From Lentinus brumalis (taxonomy: Eukaryota; Basidiomycota; Agaricomycetes; Polyporales; Polyporaceae): a stretch of DNA of 64,000 bases. This document shows, piece by piece, positions 61,763 to 64,000 of this stretch (positions are counted from its first letter, which is position 1; every line of letters starts with the position of its first letter). The notes under the pieces were generated by a model. The model ran no database searches. It was not told where the DNA came from and was given only the letters and a program-made list of their open reading frames with translations. Made by a program: the position numbers and the translations under genes. Location of the stretch: contig MARA01000002.1 of the NCBI GenBank assembly GCA_001792895.1, positions 2,976,001 to 3,040,000 on the forward strand, read 5' to 3'.

Positions 61763-62535
61763 ATGGCCCGCCTCGCCCTCGCATCCACGCCCCTCACGTT
61801 CATCGTTATTCTATCCCTCGCTCGCTTCGCGCACTCCTTCGCGACGCCGTTCGTCCCGCTCAACTGGACGACGCTCTCCTCGTGCGCCGTCGACAACCCG
61901 GACCGCATCATCGCAGGCGACATCACGACGCAGACCGCGGACAACACCCCCGCGTCGTGCGTCGAGTCCTGCGCGGGGCTCGGGTTCGGGTACGCCGGGG
62001 TCGAGTTCGGGAACGAGTGCCACTGCGGGACGGGCATCGACGACGCTCTGGAGAGCGCCCCAGACTCGGACTGCAACGTCGCCTGTGTGGGCGATGCTAC
62101 GCTCTCCTGCGGAGGTGCCTGGCGCATTCAGGTGATTATCCGGTCGTCCTTCCATACCTCCCGAATACGCTGACATGCTTGCTATCTGAACGTCAGGTCT
62201 ATACGTTCCCCGCCCTCCGTCCGGGCGCGTGGGCGTACCAGGGCTGCATTGCGGACACGCAGGACACGCCCGCCTTCACGTCCACGTCCACGCAGACCTT
62301 CGCCACCAACCTCGATCTCGTCAACCAGTGCCTGCAAGCGTGCTCACGCCTCGGCTTCAGCTTCGCTGGGGTCGAGAATGCCGATACGTGCCAGTGCAGC
62401 GACGGCGGTATCACGACGGACGCTCAAAAGGTGGCGGAGGCCGAATGCAACTCGCTCTGCCCGCTGCCCGGGGATGCAGGCTTCGAGTTCTGCGGAGGCG
62501 TACAGCGGTTGGGCGTTTTCAAGTTCACAGGGTGA
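61763..62535 (+). CDS. Secreted protein with two WSC domains
   Basis: Start MARLALASTPLTFIVILSLA, a signal peptide ending around HSFA. Two WSC (cysteine-rich, glucan-binding) domains follow. The first has CAVDNPDR, PASCVESCAGLGFGYAGVEF, NECHCGTG, CNVACVGDATLSCGG. The second, after one intron, has YQGCIADTQDT, LVNQCLQACSRLGFSFAGVE, CQCSDGG, CNSLCPLPGDAGFEFCGG and ends RLGVFKFTG. Each keeps eight cysteines in the family spacing. No transmembrane helix or GPI signal follows, so it should be secreted, probably bound to cell-wall or plant glucan. About 240 residues. Confidence 0.92.
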
Positions 62536-62939
62536 ATGGCATGCTCTGGTGTGAATGTCATGGCATAGAATGAGTGCTTGCGGCGGCCATTTGTATCATT
62601 TAGTCTTGCTCTCGTGTCCCTTTCGAGTTGTGTCTTCCTTCGCTGGGCCTAGCAGGGTCGTTATACCACTTCGTGTATGAAGCTTCAGGTTATTTCCGAC
62701 AATCCAGTGTGTTCTGTTTCATGGATGGTAATGCTACATATGTCGAACAGACCCCATGATACATGTGACCATAAACAGAGAAGAAATCAAGCAAAAGCAC
62801 AAGTCACGACGCAAACTGTCAGCTCCCAATCAGCTCCAGCCCTCCCAAAGCTGTTGGTGTAAGCGTGCGGGCCGTGTTGCGTAGCAGCCTGCGCGTGGTC
62901 GTGCCCCGCCCGATCGTCCTCCCCGCGAGCAAAGAACGC
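62536..62939. other. Convergent intergenic region
   Basis: 404 bases between the WSC and RPL10A 3' ends. Nothing recognised. Confidence 0.5.
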
Positions 62940-63786
62940 CTAGTAGAGACGGATCGGCTTGCCCATCGTCGACTTGATGTGCAGCGACTTGACGTTCTGC
63001 CAGTTCTTCTTGAGCAGAGAGACCAGGAAGTTGATGCCTGTGTGCGCGGGGCAACGTCAGTTCCAGGGTCCAGTACCACACCAAGACACCGAAGGGGATG
63101 GAGCGGAAACGCACTCAGCATGACGTTGCCAAGAACCTGGTCGTCGGTCATCTGGACGTGGCCGACGGCGACACCCAAGCAGAGAACCTTCTTGAGCTGG
63201 AACTTGATCGTCGAGCGGACCTCGTTCAGCTTGTTGCTGAGGTCCTCGGCGTGCGAGACGGGGGTGGGGAACTTGCCCGCCTTGGAGAGACCGGGGCCGA
63301 GCAGACGGGGATTTGCTTGATGAGGGCCTCGGAGGCAAGGAAAGCGTCGTAGCTCTTAGCGAGCTTCTTGACGAGCTTCTTGTTCTTGTTGAGCCTGGGC
63401 AGGGGGAGGCGTCCGCGTAAGCACTGCGGGGCCTCGCAAACGAGTAGGTGAGAGTAGTACGCACTTCTTCAAGTCGTCGACAGACTTGTACTCCAGGTCG
63501 ATCTGCTTGGCACGATCGATGTCCGCAGCATCGGCGAGAATGCAGATGGACATGCGGGGGCGGGGGACATGGGGAAGCCTACACGGAGAGATATTCAAGT
63601 TCACATACAAGTCAAGGACAGAGCGGGAAGAGCGCACGCACTTGACGGTACCCGAGAAACGCTTGTCACGCTGCGGGTCGTAGTTCTTGAGACCAATCTG
63701 AAGCTCGATGGTCTCGACGAAGTTACGCTTCTTCTCGCCGTTGGACTCGGCGAGGAGATCCTTGATGGAACCCCGCACGCTTGACA
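62940..63786 (-). CDS. RPL10A: 60S ribosomal protein uL1 (L10a), start codon not resolved
   Basis: Forms the L1 stalk at the ribosomal E-site. Coding exons from 63786 down: [42 protein letters not shown]; then [27 protein letters not shown]; then [72 protein letters not shown]; and [31 protein letters not shown]. Everything but the first few residues is present. The first exon here begins with TG after a CTTTCAG acceptor, so the previous exon must supply one base: either A of a split start codon, or the end of a short MSKI-type exon that I cannot place before 64000. The 3' coordinate is firm. Confidence 0.93.
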
Positions 63787-64000
63787 CTGAAAGCTTGCTT
63801 CCGCTGTGTGTTGACGCAAGTCAACATCCTGCCTCTGCACTGCGCGATGGAGCATACGGACCTCATGTCTTTTTCGTTACCTCGGTGGGTCTTGAGGGCT
63901 GTTTGTCGTTGACGGTGTCCCCTGCAGCGCGTAGCCAAATCTTTGGCGGGTGCTGCCGTGGGAATCAACTGTATAGCGTGACAATGCGTGACAAAGTCAC

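Overview
This window is nuclear DNA of a filamentous basidiomycete, most likely an agaricomycete. The evidence is many 50-60 nt GT-AG introns (often 5-8 per gene) with CTNAY-like branch points, closely spaced single genes rather than operons, a fungal LeuC-LeuD fusion, a Zn2Cys6 regulator, a WSC secreted protein and a FunK1-type kinase (a family expanded in mushroom-forming fungi). I identify about 28 protein genes, one tRNA, one pseudogene and one DNA transposon. Gene models below were spliced by eye from frame, splice sites and family conservation.

Layout. 1-4.3 kb: 3' end of a GAS2/GAR-domain protein, a CBM48-type glycogen-binding protein (minus) and a METTL21-like methyltransferase. 5.4-11.5 kb: two complete tandem 3-isopropylmalate dehydratase genes with identical intron positions. 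12-21.6 kb: a long disordered protein with a CUE-like C-terminus, a HEI10/CCNB1IP1 meiotic RING protein (minus) and a Q-rich/RGG protein (minus) whose reading frame is broken several times. 22-28.8 kb: housekeeping cluster of KRR1 (minus), PSF3, PKR1 (minus), TFC1, RPL29 (minus; pieced from tiny exons) and tRNA-Ile(AAU) (minus). 28.9-31.2 kb: an SDR pseudogene followed by its intact paralogue. 31.2-33.9 kb is gene-poor. 33.9-41.4 kb: SSU72, a 1-Cys peroxiredoxin, proteasome alpha2 (PRE8) and a small Zn2Cys6 factor. 42.8-46.6 kb: an intron-rich aldehyde dehydrogenase (minus). 47.2-50.3 kb: a Ser/Pro-rich gene split by a 951-bp hAT element. 52-54.8 kb: FunK1 kinase. 55.6-63.8 kb: proteasome alpha6 (PRE5), COX15 (minus), BOL3, an NCBP3-like RNA-binding protein (minus), a double-WSC protein and RPL10A/uL1 (minus, 5' end off or near the edge).

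Most striking observations: (i) the hAT element sits in a reading frame with a perfect 8-bp target duplication, and its ends can act as GT and AG so that splicing would remove it and leave exactly 9 nt, keeping frame; (ii) an in-frame tandem duplication inside KRR1 that carries its own 54-nt stop-free intron; (iii) micro-exons of 7 nt (HEI10) and 12 nt (RPL29), and a possible 1-nt exon in KRR1; (iv) the LEU1 tandem pair, of which only the first copy has a CACGTG double palindrome upstream. A set of one-base frame breaks, mostly in homopolymers, affects four genes and looks more like assembly error than decay. I found no CRISPR array, no bacterial features and no biosynthetic or defence cluster.
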